Shown: piece after piece, positions 9,084 to 17,491 of the stretch
Numbering within the stretch: the first letter of the stretch is position 1
Layout: every line of letters starts with the position of its first letter
Assembly: GCF_000159995.1 (NCBI RefSeq)
Contig: NZ_GG700643.1
Location: 468,145-532,144, forward strand
Direction: 5' to 3'
Length of the DNA stretch: 64,000 nucleotides
Origin: Alloprevotella tannerae ATCC 51259
GTDB taxonomy: Bacteria > Bacteroidota > Bacteroidia > Bacteroidales > Bacteroidaceae
The notes under the pieces: generated by a model
Seen by the model: only the letters and a program-made list of their open reading frames with translations
Database searches by the model: none
Told to the model about the DNA's origin: nothing
Made by a program: the position numbers and the translations under genes

Positions 9084-9650
9084 ATGACCAACATTGCCAT
9101 CTTTGTCTCCGGCAGCGGGACCAATTGCGAAAACATTATTCGCTATTTTCAAGACTCCAAACGCGCCCGCGTCTCACTCGTGGTGAGCAATAAAATCGAC
9201 GCCTACGCTTTGGTGAGGGCGCACAACCACGGCGTACCCACCGAAGTGTGGACAAAAGACCGATTCTCCGATGCAGCCGCCACCATCGAACTGCTTTCAT
9301 CTTACAAGATCGACTTCATCGTCCTCGCGGGCTTTCTCCTGAAAGTGCCCGACTATCTAATCGTGGCCTACCCTCAGAAAATCATCAACATTCATCCTGC
9401 CCTCCTGCCCCTCCACGGCGGAAAAGGAATGTATGGGCACCATGTTCACGAAGCTGTAAAGCGAGATGGCGACACCGAAACCGGCATTACGATCCACTAC
9501 GTCAACGAAGAGTTTGACGCCGGCAAGATTATTTTTCAAGCCCGCGTTCCCGTGCTCCCCACCGACGATGTGGCGGCCATCGAAGCCAAGGTTCACACCC
9601 TCGAACAACGCCATTTTCCGGAAGTAATCGACAATATTTTGCCCGAATAG
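9084..9650 (+). CDS. purN: Phosphoribosylglycinamide formyltransferase 1
   Basis: Transfers a formyl group from 10-formyl-THF to GAR in purine synthesis. The 188-residue length is normal. It has the N-terminal SGSGTN motif (9-14) and the catalytic residues Asn102 and His104 (NIHPALLP) with Asp145 (EEFDAGK), equivalent to Asn106/His108/Asp144 of the E. coli enzyme. The purine gene purD is also in the window but about 52 kb away, so the pathway is scattered. It starts 40 bases after the small membrane protein. Confidence 0.95.
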   Translation: MTNIAIFVSGSGTNCENIIRYFQDSKRARVSLVVSNKIDAYALVRAHNHGVPTEVWTKDRFSDAAATIELLSSYKIDFIVLAGFLLKVPDYLIVAYPQKIINIHPALLPLHGGKGMYGHHVHEAVKRDGDTETGITIHYVNEEFDAGKIIFQARVPVLPTDDVAAIEAKVHTLEQRHFPEVIDNILPE

Positions 9651-9653
9651 GCC

Positions 9654-9879
9654 CATCCGGTTTTATCGAAGTCCACTGCCGAAAGCGCAATGCCCCGACA
9701 GGCTTCGACAAGTTCCCATCAGCGTACCCCTTGCGTCAATAATCGCCGCAGCAAGTACGCTGATCGCATTTTTCCGCCCCATCGGCGGCGCTTTCCGTCT
9801 GATTTTCAATTACAGAAAAGCCAAGGAGCGAATCATCGCCTCGCATTTTGCCAACTTCACCGCGCACTATGTGGCTTAA
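9654..9879 (+). pseudogene. Start-less open frame, possible remnant of a small protein
   Basis: A frame offset from purN stays open to a TAA at 9877-9879 and encodes a protein-like sequence: a hydrophobic stretch (about VPLASIIAAASTLIAFF) followed by a basic tail (NYRKAKERIIASHFANF). It contains no ATG, GTG or TTG start. It may be a decayed gene or chance coding. No family recognised. Confidence 0.25.
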
Positions 9880-9993
9880 AAAGATAAAAGGCAAACCTCC
9901 GGAGACACTTTTTCAGATGCCCGCTTCTTTTTATGCCGTTTTTACAGTAAATTCGCCGACAAATAAAACAAGAAATCAAAATACGACAACGAT

Positions 9994-11532
9994 ATGGTAC
10001 GCAAAAAAGCATTGTTAATGATTCTCGACGGTTGGGGAATTGGCAACAAAGGCAAGGGCGATGTGATCTACAACACGCCGACGCCTTTCCTCGACAAACT
10101 TAACGCGGAGTATCCTCACAGTCAGTTGTTAGCAAGTGGTGAAAACGTCGGACTTCCCGACGGACAAATGGGCAACTCGGAGGTGGGCCATTTAAACATA
10201 GGCGCAGGCCGCATCGTCTTCCAAGACCTTGTGAAGATCAATCGTGCAATTGCCGACGGCTCCATTCTTGAAAACAAAGAAATCGTTTCGGCTTATCAAT
10301 ACGCAAAGGAGAAAGGCTGCGGACTACATATTATGGGACTCGTCTCTAACGGCGGTGTCCATTCCGAATTGTCCCACTTATTCAAGCTCATCGACATAGC
10401 CGGCACTTACGGCGTCGGTGATAAAACTTACGTCCACTGCTTTATGGACGGCCGCGATACGGATCCGCGCAGCGGAAAAGGCTTTATCGAAAAACTCGAA
10501 AAGGAATGCGACAAGCAGGGCGCACACGTGGCTACGATCATCGGCCGTTTCTACGCGATGGATCGCGATAAGCGCTGGAACCGATTGAAGATTGCTTACG
10601 ACAACCTCGTCAACGGCGAAGGACGCCAGGAAACGGACATGGTGGCAGCTGTGCAAGGCTGCTACGACCGCTCGACGGAGAAAAACAAGGACACGGATGA
10701 GTTTATGGAGCCCTTGGTTAACGCCAAGGTCGATGGGCGTATCAAGCCCAACGATGTCGTTATTTTCTTCAATTATCGCAACGACCGCGCCAAAGAGTTG
10801 ACCACCGTCCTCACGCAGCAAGATATGCCCGAAGAAGGTATGCAAACCATACCGGGACTGCAATTTTATTGCATGACGCCCTACGATGCATCGTTCAAAG
10901 GCGTCCACATTCTCTTCCCCAAAGAGAACGTACAAAATACGCTCGGCGAATATCTGAGCAACCGGGGCTTGAAGCAGCTCCACACGGCCGAGACGGAGAA
11001 ATATGCCCACGTCACGTTCTTCTTCAATGGCGGACGCGAAACGCCCTATGAAGGTGAAGACCGCATACTCGTAGCCTCTCCGAAAGTAGCCACCTATGAT
11101 TTGAAGCCCGAAATGAGCGCTTTCGAGGTAAAAGATAAGCTCGTCGAAGCCATTCGCACAAACAAATACGACTTCATCGTTGTCAACTTTGCCAACGGCG
11201 ATATGGTCGGTCACACGGGCGTCTACGAAGCAATCGAGAAGGCTGTGATAGCCATCGACCAATGCGTGAATGAGGTCGTGACGGCTGCCAACGAAACCGA
11301 CTACGAGACGATTATCATCGCTGACCACGGCAACGCCGACAACGCAATCAATGCCGACGGCTCGCCCAATACGGCTCACTCGCTCAACCCCGTGCCTTTC
11401 ATTTACGTCACGGCAAATAAGGGTGCGAAGGTGAAAGATGGCGTCTTGGCCGATGTGGCGCCGAGTATCTTGCACATCCTTGGCCTGCCGCAGCCCAAGG
11501 AAATGACCGGCCACGACTTGATCGAAGATTAA
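9994..11532 (+). CDS. gpmI: 2,3-bisphosphoglycerate-independent phosphoglycerate mutase
   Basis: Interconverts 3- and 2-phosphoglycerate in glycolysis and gluconeogenesis using two metal ions (usually Mn). The 512-residue length is typical. It has the metal-binding DGWG motif (12-15), the phosphoserine site Ser62 in NSEVGH (61-66), and the alkaline-phosphatase-superfamily motif ADHGNADN near the C-terminus. It appears to be monocistronic, with a strong intrinsic terminator 28 bases after the stop. A weak -7 like element (TAAATTCG, 9948-9955) lies upstream. Confidence 0.97.
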   Translation: MVRKKALLMILDGWGIGNKGKGDVIYNTPTPFLDKLNAEYPHSQLLASGENVGLPDGQMGNSEVGHLNIGAGRIVFQDLVKINRAIADGSILENKEIVSAYQYAKEKGCGLHIMGLVSNGGVHSELSHLFKLIDIAGTYGVGDKTYVHCFMDGRDTDPRSGKGFIEKLEKECDKQGAHVATIIGRFYAMDRDKRWNRLKIAYDNLVNGEGRQETDMVAAVQGCYDRSTEKNKDTDEFMEPLVNAKVDGRIKPNDVVIFFNYRNDRAKELTTVLTQQDMPEEGMQTIPGLQFYCMTPYDASFKGVHILFPKENVQNTLGEYLSNRGLKQLHTAETEKYAHVTFFFNGGRETPYEGEDRILVASPKVATYDLKPEMSAFEVKDKLVEAIRTNKYDFIVVNFANGDMVGHTGVYEAIEKAVIAIDQCVNEVVTAANETDYETIIIADHGNADNAINADGSPNTAHSLNPVPFIYVTANKGAKVKDGVLADVAPSILHILGLPQPKEMTGHDLIED

Positions 11533-11559
11533 GCAATTTCTTTTTCATTATATTGATGC

Positions 11560-11602
11560 CTCCGCGCTTGCCCATTCTCTTTGGGCGGGCGCGGAGTTTT
11601 TT
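11560..11602 (+). terminator. Intrinsic terminator of gpmI
   Basis: CTCCGCGC (11560-11567) pairs with GCGCGGAG (11589-11596), with further inner GCCC/GGGC pairing, followed by TTTTTT (11597-11602). Confidence 0.88.
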
Positions 11603-11981
11603 GTATCTTGGCTATCGGCCGGCCTATTTCGCGCCCTGCAAGCGCCATCGGGCCGCGCGGACCTCTCCACGCTGCTTCCGCCTATCGCCGGACTTTTTGC
11701 GTAATGTCCGCCCCGCGCGCCGGATGCTCCGCAGGCCGTTACGGCATTCTTTTTGGGGAGTCAGTAGCACGCATTATGTATCCACGCACAATCGAAAAGG
11801 TTTTGCGCCCCGCTGCACGATGGGCCGCCTCGTTCCCACGTCTGAGGTTTTTCATCGTGATAAAAAAGGTGTGCGCTCGTGATGAAAAAGGTCTGCGCTC
11901 ACGAGCGTAAGTGCTTTTCATCGTGAGCGTAAAGGTAAAAATCGGGATAGCTGCCCATCGCCGACCGGCTTTGCGCGTTTT
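11603..11981. other. Intergenic stretch after gpmI
   Basis: Contains the family B array at 11846-11936. The remainder is GC-rich with no supported gene. Confidence 0.6.
11846..11936. repeat. Family B ~22-bp array (locus B2)
   Basis: Four units in mixed orientation, including GCTCGTGATGAAAAAGG, GCTCACGAGCGTAAG and TTTTCATCGTGAGCGTAAAGG. The opposed orientations allow local hairpins around the CTCACGAG core. Confidence 0.8.
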
Positions 11982-12131
11982 TTAATGGGTGAAAGTTTCT
12001 CCAAAATCGACAGACAGGCCGATAAAGCATAAGCCTTGCGGCCCTTTCTGCCAAACTAAATCGAGAAGAAAAAGGGTGGAAGCATACACAGCAAAAAGTA
12101 AAGCGGCTACGATCAGTGCCGTTTTACGCAG
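11982..12131 (-). CDS. Candidate 49-residue membrane peptide downstream of the permease gene
   Basis: After an in-frame stop, the minus strand is open from about 12155 to a TAA at 11982-11984. The first plausible start is CTG at 12129-12131, followed by a classic short membrane leader: basic RKT, then ALIVAALLFAVYASTLFLL, then a polar tail with one Cys. It begins 38 bases after the permease stop and so would be co-transcribed. The position where an ATG would be expected holds CTG, so it could use a rare start or be a gene that lost its start. No family recognised. Confidence 0.3.
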   Translation of the reverse strand: MRKTALIVAALLFAVYASTLFLLDLVWQKGPQGLCFIGLSVDFGETFTH

Positions 12132-12169
12132 AAAACAGGATGTAAGGATCAGTTGTTAGTCCATTGTCT

Positions 12170-13408
12170 TTAAGACGTTTGCCCATTGCGAAGCAAACGC
12201 TTGCCGAGGTAACTTACAGGATAGCGCACGGAAAGAAAACCTACGACGATGACGGTGACAAAGATGACCAAGATGTCTTCAGCGCGCACGCTGACGGGAT
12301 AGGCATCGACGATGAAGCTACCGGCCGTCGTCCCGAGGCGCAGTAAGCCGTATTCTTGCTGTAAAAAACAGAGTAACAGGCCTAAAAGCAGGCCGATGAT
12401 CGCGCCAAGCGCCGTAATGAGTCGGCCCTCAAAAAGGAAGATGCGTAAAATATCTTTATCCGTTGCGCCAAGATGGCGAAGGGTGTCCACGTCATCGCGC
12501 TTGTCGATAATGAGCATCGAGAGACTGCCGATGATATTGAAGCAGGCCACGAGGGCAATGAAAGTCAGGAAGAAGAAGGCAAAGAGTTTCTCGATTTTCA
12601 TCACATTGAAAGTGCCCTCTTGTTGTTCGTAGCGGTCCATTACTTTGAACGTAGGGCCGGCCAACTTTTGCAGTCGCTCTTTGACATCAGCCTCGTCAGC
12701 GTCCGACTTTAATTTGAGTTCCAAAGCGGAGATACAGCCTTGCTTCTCAAACAGATCTTGCGCAAAGGAGAGGGGACAAAGCATGTAATTGTTGTCGTAT
12801 TTTGACTGGTAAACTTGGAAGCAGAGGTTCGAACTTTGGAGGGTACCGACGTTAATGTTTTCGGCGGGATTCAGCAGGTTGATTTGCTCGCCCTTGCGCG
12901 GGACGCAGATTTCCACCTCGCCGAAATTGAGGCCGCCAAGCGAATTGGCCAGGCCGAAACCGGGGATGCCGTAATTGAGATTGGCGCGCTGAAGTTCAAA
13001 ATCTCCCTTGCCGTAGAGAATCTGCCGAATGCCCGTCACGTCTGCATAGCGCTCGTCAATGCCTTTCAGGCGAATGACCGTCGGACGCCCTTTGAAGAGA
13101 ATCAGGGCATCATCGTTGAGCGTGGCCGAAAAGGCGGCCACAGCCGGATCCTTACGGATCGCATCCAAATGCGGATCGTCGGCCGCGGCCACCTTCCCCT
13201 TAGTGGGCACGACCTCAAGCTGCGGATCAATCGTCGTGAACAAGCCGCCGATTAAGTCGTGGAAGCCGTTGAAACCCGAGAGTACGCAAACCATAGCCAT
13301 CGTGGCGAGCGCCACACCTCCGACGGCGATGCTCGAAATTATGTTGATGGCGTTGTGTCTCTTTTTAGAAAAAAGATAACGGCGGGCGATAAAGAAGGGG
13401 AAATTCAT
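12170..13408 (-). CDS. FtsX-type ABC transporter permease, LolC/LolE-like
   Basis: A 412-residue inner-membrane permease with the LolC/E/MacB layout: the N-terminal motif FPFFIARRYLFSKK, one membrane helix (about 20-45), a large periplasmic domain, and three C-terminal helices within an FtsX domain (about 275-400). The segment IGSLSMLIIDKRDDVDTLRHLG (hyphenless length kept short here: core DKRDDVDTLRHLGA) is the coupling region that contacts the ATPase. In Gram-negatives LolCDE extracts lipoproteins for transfer to the outer membrane. The ATPase partner is not in the window. It follows rbfA by 18 bases. Confidence 0.85.
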   Translation of the reverse strand: MNFPFFIARRYLFSKKRHNAINIISSIAVGGVALATMAMVCVLSGFNGFHDLIGGLFTTIDPQLEVVPTKGKVAAADDPHLDAIRKDPAVAAFSATLNDDALILFKGRPTVIRLKGIDERYADVTGIRQILYGKGDFELQRANLNYGIPGFGLANSLGGLNFGEVEICVPRKGEQINLLNPAENINVGTLQSSNLCFQVYQSKYDNNYMLCPLSFAQDLFEKQGCISALELKLKSDADEADVKERLQKLAGPTFKVMDRYEQQEGTFNVMKIEKLFAFFFLTFIALVACFNIIGSLSMLIIDKRDDVDTLRHLGATDKDILRIFLFEGRLITALGAIIGLLLGLLLCFLQQEYGLLRLGTTAGSFIVDAYPVSVRAEDILVIFVTVIVVGFLSVRYPVSYLGKRLLRNGQTS

Positions 13409-13426
13409 AATGCGTGGCGCACGGGC

Positions 13427-13762
13427 TTATTGCTTGAGCAATTCGTCGATGTGCTCGATATAATCGAGCGAATCGTCGATGAAGAATTTCAATTCGGGGA
13501 TGATGCGCAACTGATGGCGCACGCGCTTACCCAGTTCGAAGCGCACCGTCTTTACGTTGGCGTTGATGTTGGCCACGATTTCTTCGCCTCTTTCTGAAGG
13601 AAAAACGCTCAAATATCCGCGGCAAACGCTCAGATCCGGAGAAATCCGGACGCGACTCACACTTACGAGTACGCCGGGCGCTTGCTGCGTCTGGCGCTGC
13701 AGCATATCGCTCAATTCTTTTTGGATCAATCGCTCTATTTTTTGCTGTCTGGTCGTTTCCAT
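13427..13762 (-). CDS. rbfA: Ribosome-binding factor A
   Basis: A small KH-like protein that helps mature the 30S subunit (16S 5' processing). The ATG at 13760-13762 (METTRQQKIERLIQKELSDML) gives 111 residues, the normal size; the frame extends upstream to 13873 but that part has no family match and would cross the likely promoter. The central VSVSRVRISPDLSVCRGYLSVF strand region and the C-terminal LRIIPELKFFIDDSLDY are typical. It leads the operon that continues with the LolC/E-like permease. Confidence 0.92.
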   Translation of the reverse strand: METTRQQKIERLIQKELSDMLQRQTQQAPGVLVSVSRVRISPDLSVCRGYLSVFPSERGEEIVANINANVKTVRFELGKRVRHQLRIIPELKFFIDDSLDYIEHIDELLKQ

Positions 13763-13786
13763 ATTTGTCTCAATGCTATTTTGCCA

Positions 13787-13794
13787 CAAAGATA
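13787..13794 (-). promoter_or_regulatory. -7 element TATCTTTG of rbfA
   Basis: On the minus strand TATCTTTG fits TAnnTTTG; a near-consensus TTCG (13815-13818) lies 20 bases further upstream. It is 25 bases from the chosen rbfA start and supports that start. Confidence 0.62.
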
Positions 13795-13880
13795 AAACAG
13801 AAAAAGCAGACATGCGAAAGAATATCTGCATTAAACGACTTCTTTTGTGGGGGAAGGGCGACACAAGCGCCAATATGCTG

Positions 13881-13922
13881 CTCCGCCGCGTGCGATGATC
13901 GCACGCGGCGGAGTGCTTTTTT
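13881..13922 (+). terminator. Perfect 15-bp hairpin with T tract, orphan on the plus strand
   Basis: CTCCGCCGCGTGCGA (13881-13895) pairs perfectly with 13899-13913 around a TGA loop, followed by TGCTTTTTT. The T tract makes it a plus-strand terminator, yet the genes on both sides run on the minus strand. It may end an unknown plus-strand RNA, or act as a 3' structure on manC mRNA. Confidence 0.55.
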
Positions 13923-14078
13923 GCGTTGAAACAAAGCGGACGGGGCGCACACGCGCAACTGTTGCGCCGAAAACAAGGCGGCGGGAAAGGAAAGTCCTGG
14001 CGGCAAAGGCGTGAACTCCTACCGCGGCGATTTAAGTCGCTGCGGTGGGAAAGCGAACTCGAGCGGCAGGAGAGCGCG

Positions 14079-15164
14079 TCAGACGTATTTTTCGCCCAAG
14101 ACGATTTCGGCTTCCTTGAAGAGCTTTTTCACCAAGGCGTGGTCGTCGTTAGGACAAATTACAAGCACATCGCCGTGCTCCGCAACCAAGAAGCCGTCAA
14201 GACCGCGAATAACGGCACGCTTTTCAGCCGGCAGATAAACAAGATTGTCCTTGCTGCCGGCGAAAAGAACTTGAGGATCACCCAACACAGCATTGCCGTC
14301 GACGTCTTTCGTCGCGGCGCGGCGCAACTCGGGCCAACTTCCGATGTCGGCCCATCCGAAACGACACGCTTGCACAAAGACATTTTCGCACTTATCTAAG
14401 ACTACGAGGTCAATAGAGCGGTGATAATTAGTCGGATAAAACTGACGGACAAGGCGAATCTCGCTTTCTTGCGTGAGCGTGGGCCCTTCTTTTTTGATGA
14501 GGGCGTCGATTTCGGGCATCAAGGTATGGAGGGTGAGCACGATGGTGCTTGCATTCCAGAGATAAAGGCCCGTATTCCAAAGAAACTCGCCGGAATCGAC
14601 AAATTTTTGTGCGTAGTCGAGGTCAGGCTTTTCCGTAAACGACTTCACAGCAAAGAGATCTTTACGCTTTTCTTGCCCCATTTGAATATAACCGTAGGCC
14701 GAATTGGCGCATTGGGCCTTAACGCCCATCGCCAGCATCGCATTGTGGTTCGCTACGAAGTCCAAACCGGCCTCCATCTCGCTAATGAAGGTAGCTTCAT
14801 CGCTGATGAGCTGATCGCAGGGCGTCACTAAAATATTGGCCTCCGGATCACGCAGCGAAATGTGGTAAGAGGCCCACACCGTGGCAGGCGCCGTAGAAAG
14901 TTGGACAGGCTCGGATAAGATATTGTCGGGGCTGACGTCGGGCAACTGCTCTTTAACCATCGGCTCGTAGTCGGCAAATGTCGAGATGTAGATATTTTCG
15001 GTCGGTATGAATCGAGCCATACGCTCGTAAGTCTGTTGTATCAGCGTCCGGCCCGTGCCAAAGAAATCGAGAAACTGTTTAGGCATATTCCTTCTGCTGA
15101 GAGGCCAAAGACGCTTGCCTACTCCGCCGGCAAGAAGGATGCAATAGTTGTGCTGTTTTTTCAT
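14079..15164 (-). CDS. manC: Mannose-1-phosphate guanylyltransferase
   Basis: Makes GDP-mannose from mannose 1-phosphate and GTP, a precursor for mannose, fucose and rhamnose units of surface glycans. The 361-residue protein is the short form without a C-terminal mannose-6-phosphate isomerase domain. It has the nucleotidyltransferase signature GGVGKRLWPLSRRNMPKQF (13-31) and FTEKPD around residue 178. It stands alone on the minus strand, without the glycan genes it serves; the flippase cluster and the GINT1-like gene are elsewhere in the window. Confidence 0.95.
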   Translation of the reverse strand: MKKQHNYCILLAGGVGKRLWPLSRRNMPKQFLDFFGTGRTLIQQTYERMARFIPTENIYISTFADYEPMVKEQLPDVSPDNILSEPVQLSTAPATVWASYHISLRDPEANILVTPCDQLISDEATFISEMEAGLDFVANHNAMLAMGVKAQCANSAYGYIQMGQEKRKDLFAVKSFTEKPDLDYAQKFVDSGEFLWNTGLYLWNASTIVLTLHTLMPEIDALIKKEGPTLTQESEIRLVRQFYPTNYHRSIDLVVLDKCENVFVQACRFGWADIGSWPELRRAATKDVDGNAVLGDPQVLFAGSKDNLVYLPAEKRAVIRGLDGFLVAEHGDVLVICPNDDHALVKKLFKEAEIVLGEKYV

Positions 15165-16206
15165 TTGTGTACGACGATTTTTGGTTTTGAATCTGCCGCT
15201 AATTTAATCTTTTCGCGCGAAATAAGCAACTATTTGCTCCGGCCTTTACGTTAAATCTGCTAAATATCGAATTAAACCACCCATAAGCCTTAACGGCACG
15301 CGTTTATCGCAGCTACTTGCCGGCTTGGTATAAGTATGCGCCGCCTCGCCTCCTATTCTCCGCCTCAAACATCGAAAGCCGATACACATTATATATATGG
15401 CAGACCATAAGTTTGCAAACGGAGGAAACTTTGCATAAATACCCTTTGCCGCCTGTCGGATAAACTTCGAGCAGGGACGTATAAGCTTTAATCCTGTTGC
15501 CGACAAAGGATTAAAATCGCCAACAAATGCGCGCGCAAGGCGCATCTCTCCCTTTCCGCACCTTATCATTTTATGGTTTGCCGAGGCCAAACGATAGTTT
15601 GCTGCCACCAAACCATAGTTTCCTCCTAGCAAACGATAGTTTGGTCCGAGCAAACAATGAACGAGCGAAATTTTCAGTTGCACAATAGCCTTTGAATGAT
15701 TTATTTTAGGAGATGCGAATTATGAAAATCACGTCCAAAGCGCACTACGACAAGATGGAATAATCGCGCAGAAAGTCGCCCCAATCACAGCACAACACCA
15801 AGGCCTCTGTTTTAATAAAATGGCGACAAAAATTACAGAAGTATGCGAAAGAAATCAGCTTCCTTGTAGTTTATTGAATAAGCCCTTATCTACCGCGTCG
15901 TTTGACTAATAATTTTATAAATATGACTTCTTGCGATAGAATACAGCTGATAGACGCAACAAAATTAAACATTCAAAAGAGATGGTAAGCGGCAAAAAAG
16001 AATAACAAAACAGCCATATACCACATAAAAGACGAAAATGTGCAAGATGGCAATAAAATAATCTTTTGAGACACTTTGATAGAGAAAAGATAAAATACTG
16101 GCTTCGAATAGATGGCTTTAGTAAAAAAGAAATGCATTGTAGCAAACAAGAATTGCCATTTTGTTATAACTAAATAACGGCAACAACAAAATATTTTGAA
16201 GAATGG
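15165..16206. other. 1-kb intergenic stretch before the citrate operon
   Basis: Holds the family C array (15567-15660); from about 15700 it becomes distinctly AT-rich. No supported gene. A TTATATATATGG stretch occurs near 15385. Confidence 0.6.
15567..15660. repeat. Family C 21-bp array (locus C1)
   Basis: Units begin at 15588, 15609, 15630 and 15651, exactly 21 bases apart, each starting CAAAC-N4-GTTTG (or a near match) and followed by a variable 7-base linker. A degenerate unit starts at 15567. Confidence 0.85.
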
Positions 16207-16238
16207 TTTGTGCAAATAAAAAAAAGGCTGCATATTTG
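16207..16238 (+). promoter_or_regulatory. Possible promoter of the citrate operon
   Basis: TTTG at 16207-16210 and CATATTTG at 16231-16238 are 20 bases apart. The -7 box has C instead of T at its first position, so this is a near-consensus site. Confidence 0.45.
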
Positions 16239-16287
16239 TACCGTTATTACGACGAATACACAGTTAATCCTTAACAGGTAAAATATT

Positions 16288-16566
16288 ATGGATATAAAAA
16301 ATGCTTTCGCAGGTACGCTCGAATCGGGAGATATTCTGATTCAGATCGCACCTTCAGAAACAGGAACGCTGCAGGTTGATCTGGAAAGCAGCGTCGCTTT
16401 CCAATTCGGAGAGCAAATTAAAAAAGTAATCACAGAGACGCTTACCGACTTGGGCGTAGACAACGCACTGGTTAAAGCAACAGACAAAGGGGCCTTGGAT
16501 TGCACAATTCGTGCTCGAGTGACGGCAGCTGCCGTTCGCGCTACGGGCAAGGACGTATGGGCTTAA
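16288..16566 (+). CDS. citD: Citrate lyase acyl carrier protein (gamma subunit)
   Basis: Carries the 2'-(5''-phosphoribosyl)-3'-dephospho-CoA arm on which acetyl and citryl thioesters are exchanged. At 92 residues it is the normal size; the attachment serine is Ser13 in AGTLESGD (8-15). It opens a run of seven same-strand genes with spacings of 34, -4, 14, -17, 27 and 30 bases. The order citD-citE-citF-citX matches citrate lyase operons of fermenting bacteria. Confidence 0.95.
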   Translation: MDIKNAFAGTLESGDILIQIAPSETGTLQVDLESSVAFQFGEQIKKVITETLTDLGVDNALVKATDKGALDCTIRARVTAAAVRATGKDVWA

Positions 16567-16600
16567 TGCCGAAAACAAAACATCTATTAGAAGGAATACT

Positions 16601-17491
16601 ATGCAACGACTAAGAAGAACTATGATGTTCGTCCCGGGAAACAATCCGGGAATGATGCAGGATGCTTTTATCTACGGCCCTGATTCAATCATGCTGGACC
16701 TTGAGGACTCGGTTACGATGGCCGAAAAAGATGCGGCTCGCCTGTTAGTACACAATGCACTGAAAACAATCGATTACGGCAACACGGAAATGGTTGTGCG
16801 TATCAACCCACTCAATACGGCTTATGGAAAGAAAGACGTTGAGGCTGTCGTAAAAGCCGGCGTCCACGTGATTCGTATGCCGAAAACGGAAACAGCCGAG
16901 GAGGTGCGCGAGGTAGAACGCGAAATAGAGCGCGTAGAGAAAGAAATCGGCTGCCTCGGCCGCACAAAAATTATGGCTGCCATTGAAAGTACGCTCGGCA
17001 TTGTCAACGCTTACGAAATCGCCGTGGCTTCTGAGCGTATGATGGGCATAGCTCTTGGCGCAGAAGACTACTGCGCAAACTTGAAGACGCAACGCTCGCC
17101 GGAAGGCACGGAGCTGCTCTTCGCTCGCCAACAGATTGTCGTAGCTGCACGCGCAGCCGGCATCGACGCGCTTGATACGGTCTACTCTAACTTGAACGAT
17201 ATGGAAACTTTCCGCAAGGAGGTAGAGCTGATCAAGCAATTGGGCTTCGACGGTAAGTCAATCATCAATCCTCGCCAGATTGAGATCGTCAACGAAGTAT
17301 TTGCTCCGACGGAGAAAGCCATTGAGAAGGCTAAAACGATTATTGCTGCCATTAAAGAAGCTGAGAAGCGCGGTAGCGGCGTAATCGCCGTAAACGGTAA
17401 AATGGTGGACCGCCCTGTAGTAATCAGAGCACAACGTACTATCGACTTGGCCCTCGCGTCAGGCATAATTTCTAAGGAGGATTTACAATGA
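16601..17491 (+). CDS. citE: Citrate lyase beta subunit (citryl-ACP lyase)
   Basis: Cleaves citryl-ACP to oxaloacetate and acetyl-ACP. The 296-residue TIM-barrel protein shows the family N-terminus MFVPGNNPGMM (9-19), the metal-site region MLDLEDSV (31-38), the AAIESTLGIVNAYEIA segment and the ALGAEDY segment. Its TGA overlaps the citF ATG by four bases (17488-17491), implying coupled translation. Confidence 0.95.
   Translation: MQRLRRTMMFVPGNNPGMMQDAFIYGPDSIMLDLEDSVTMAEKDAARLLVHNALKTIDYGNTEMVVRINPLNTAYGKKDVEAVVKAGVHVIRMPKTETAEEVREVEREIERVEKEIGCLGRTKIMAAIESTLGIVNAYEIAVASERMMGIALGAEDYCANLKTQRSPEGTELLFARQQIVVAARAAGIDALDTVYSNLNDMETFRKEVELIKQLGFDGKSIINPRQIEIVNEVFAPTEKAIEKAKTIIAAIKEAEKRGSGVIAVNGKMVDRPVVIRAQRTIDLALASGIISKEDLQ

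Noticed and set aside
10378-11514. 378-residue minus-strand open frame inside gpmI
   Set aside because: It mirrors the codons of gpmI, which has complete family motifs; long antisense frames are expected from the codon bias. Similar antisense frames within the TonB receptor (27665-28735) and GLUG gene (39510-40391) were rejected for the same reason.
13975-14000. RNase P RNA-like string (GGAAAGGAAAGTCC)
   Set aside because: The string resembles the conserved GAGGAAAGTCC block but the rest of the RNase P core is absent and the region runs into the manC coding end.
15567-15660. Possible CRISPR array (regular short repeats)
   Set aside because: The period is 21 bases including the variable part, units are palindromic and only four long, spacers would be 7 bases, and no cas gene is present. 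The same applies to the arrays at 35560 and 54910.
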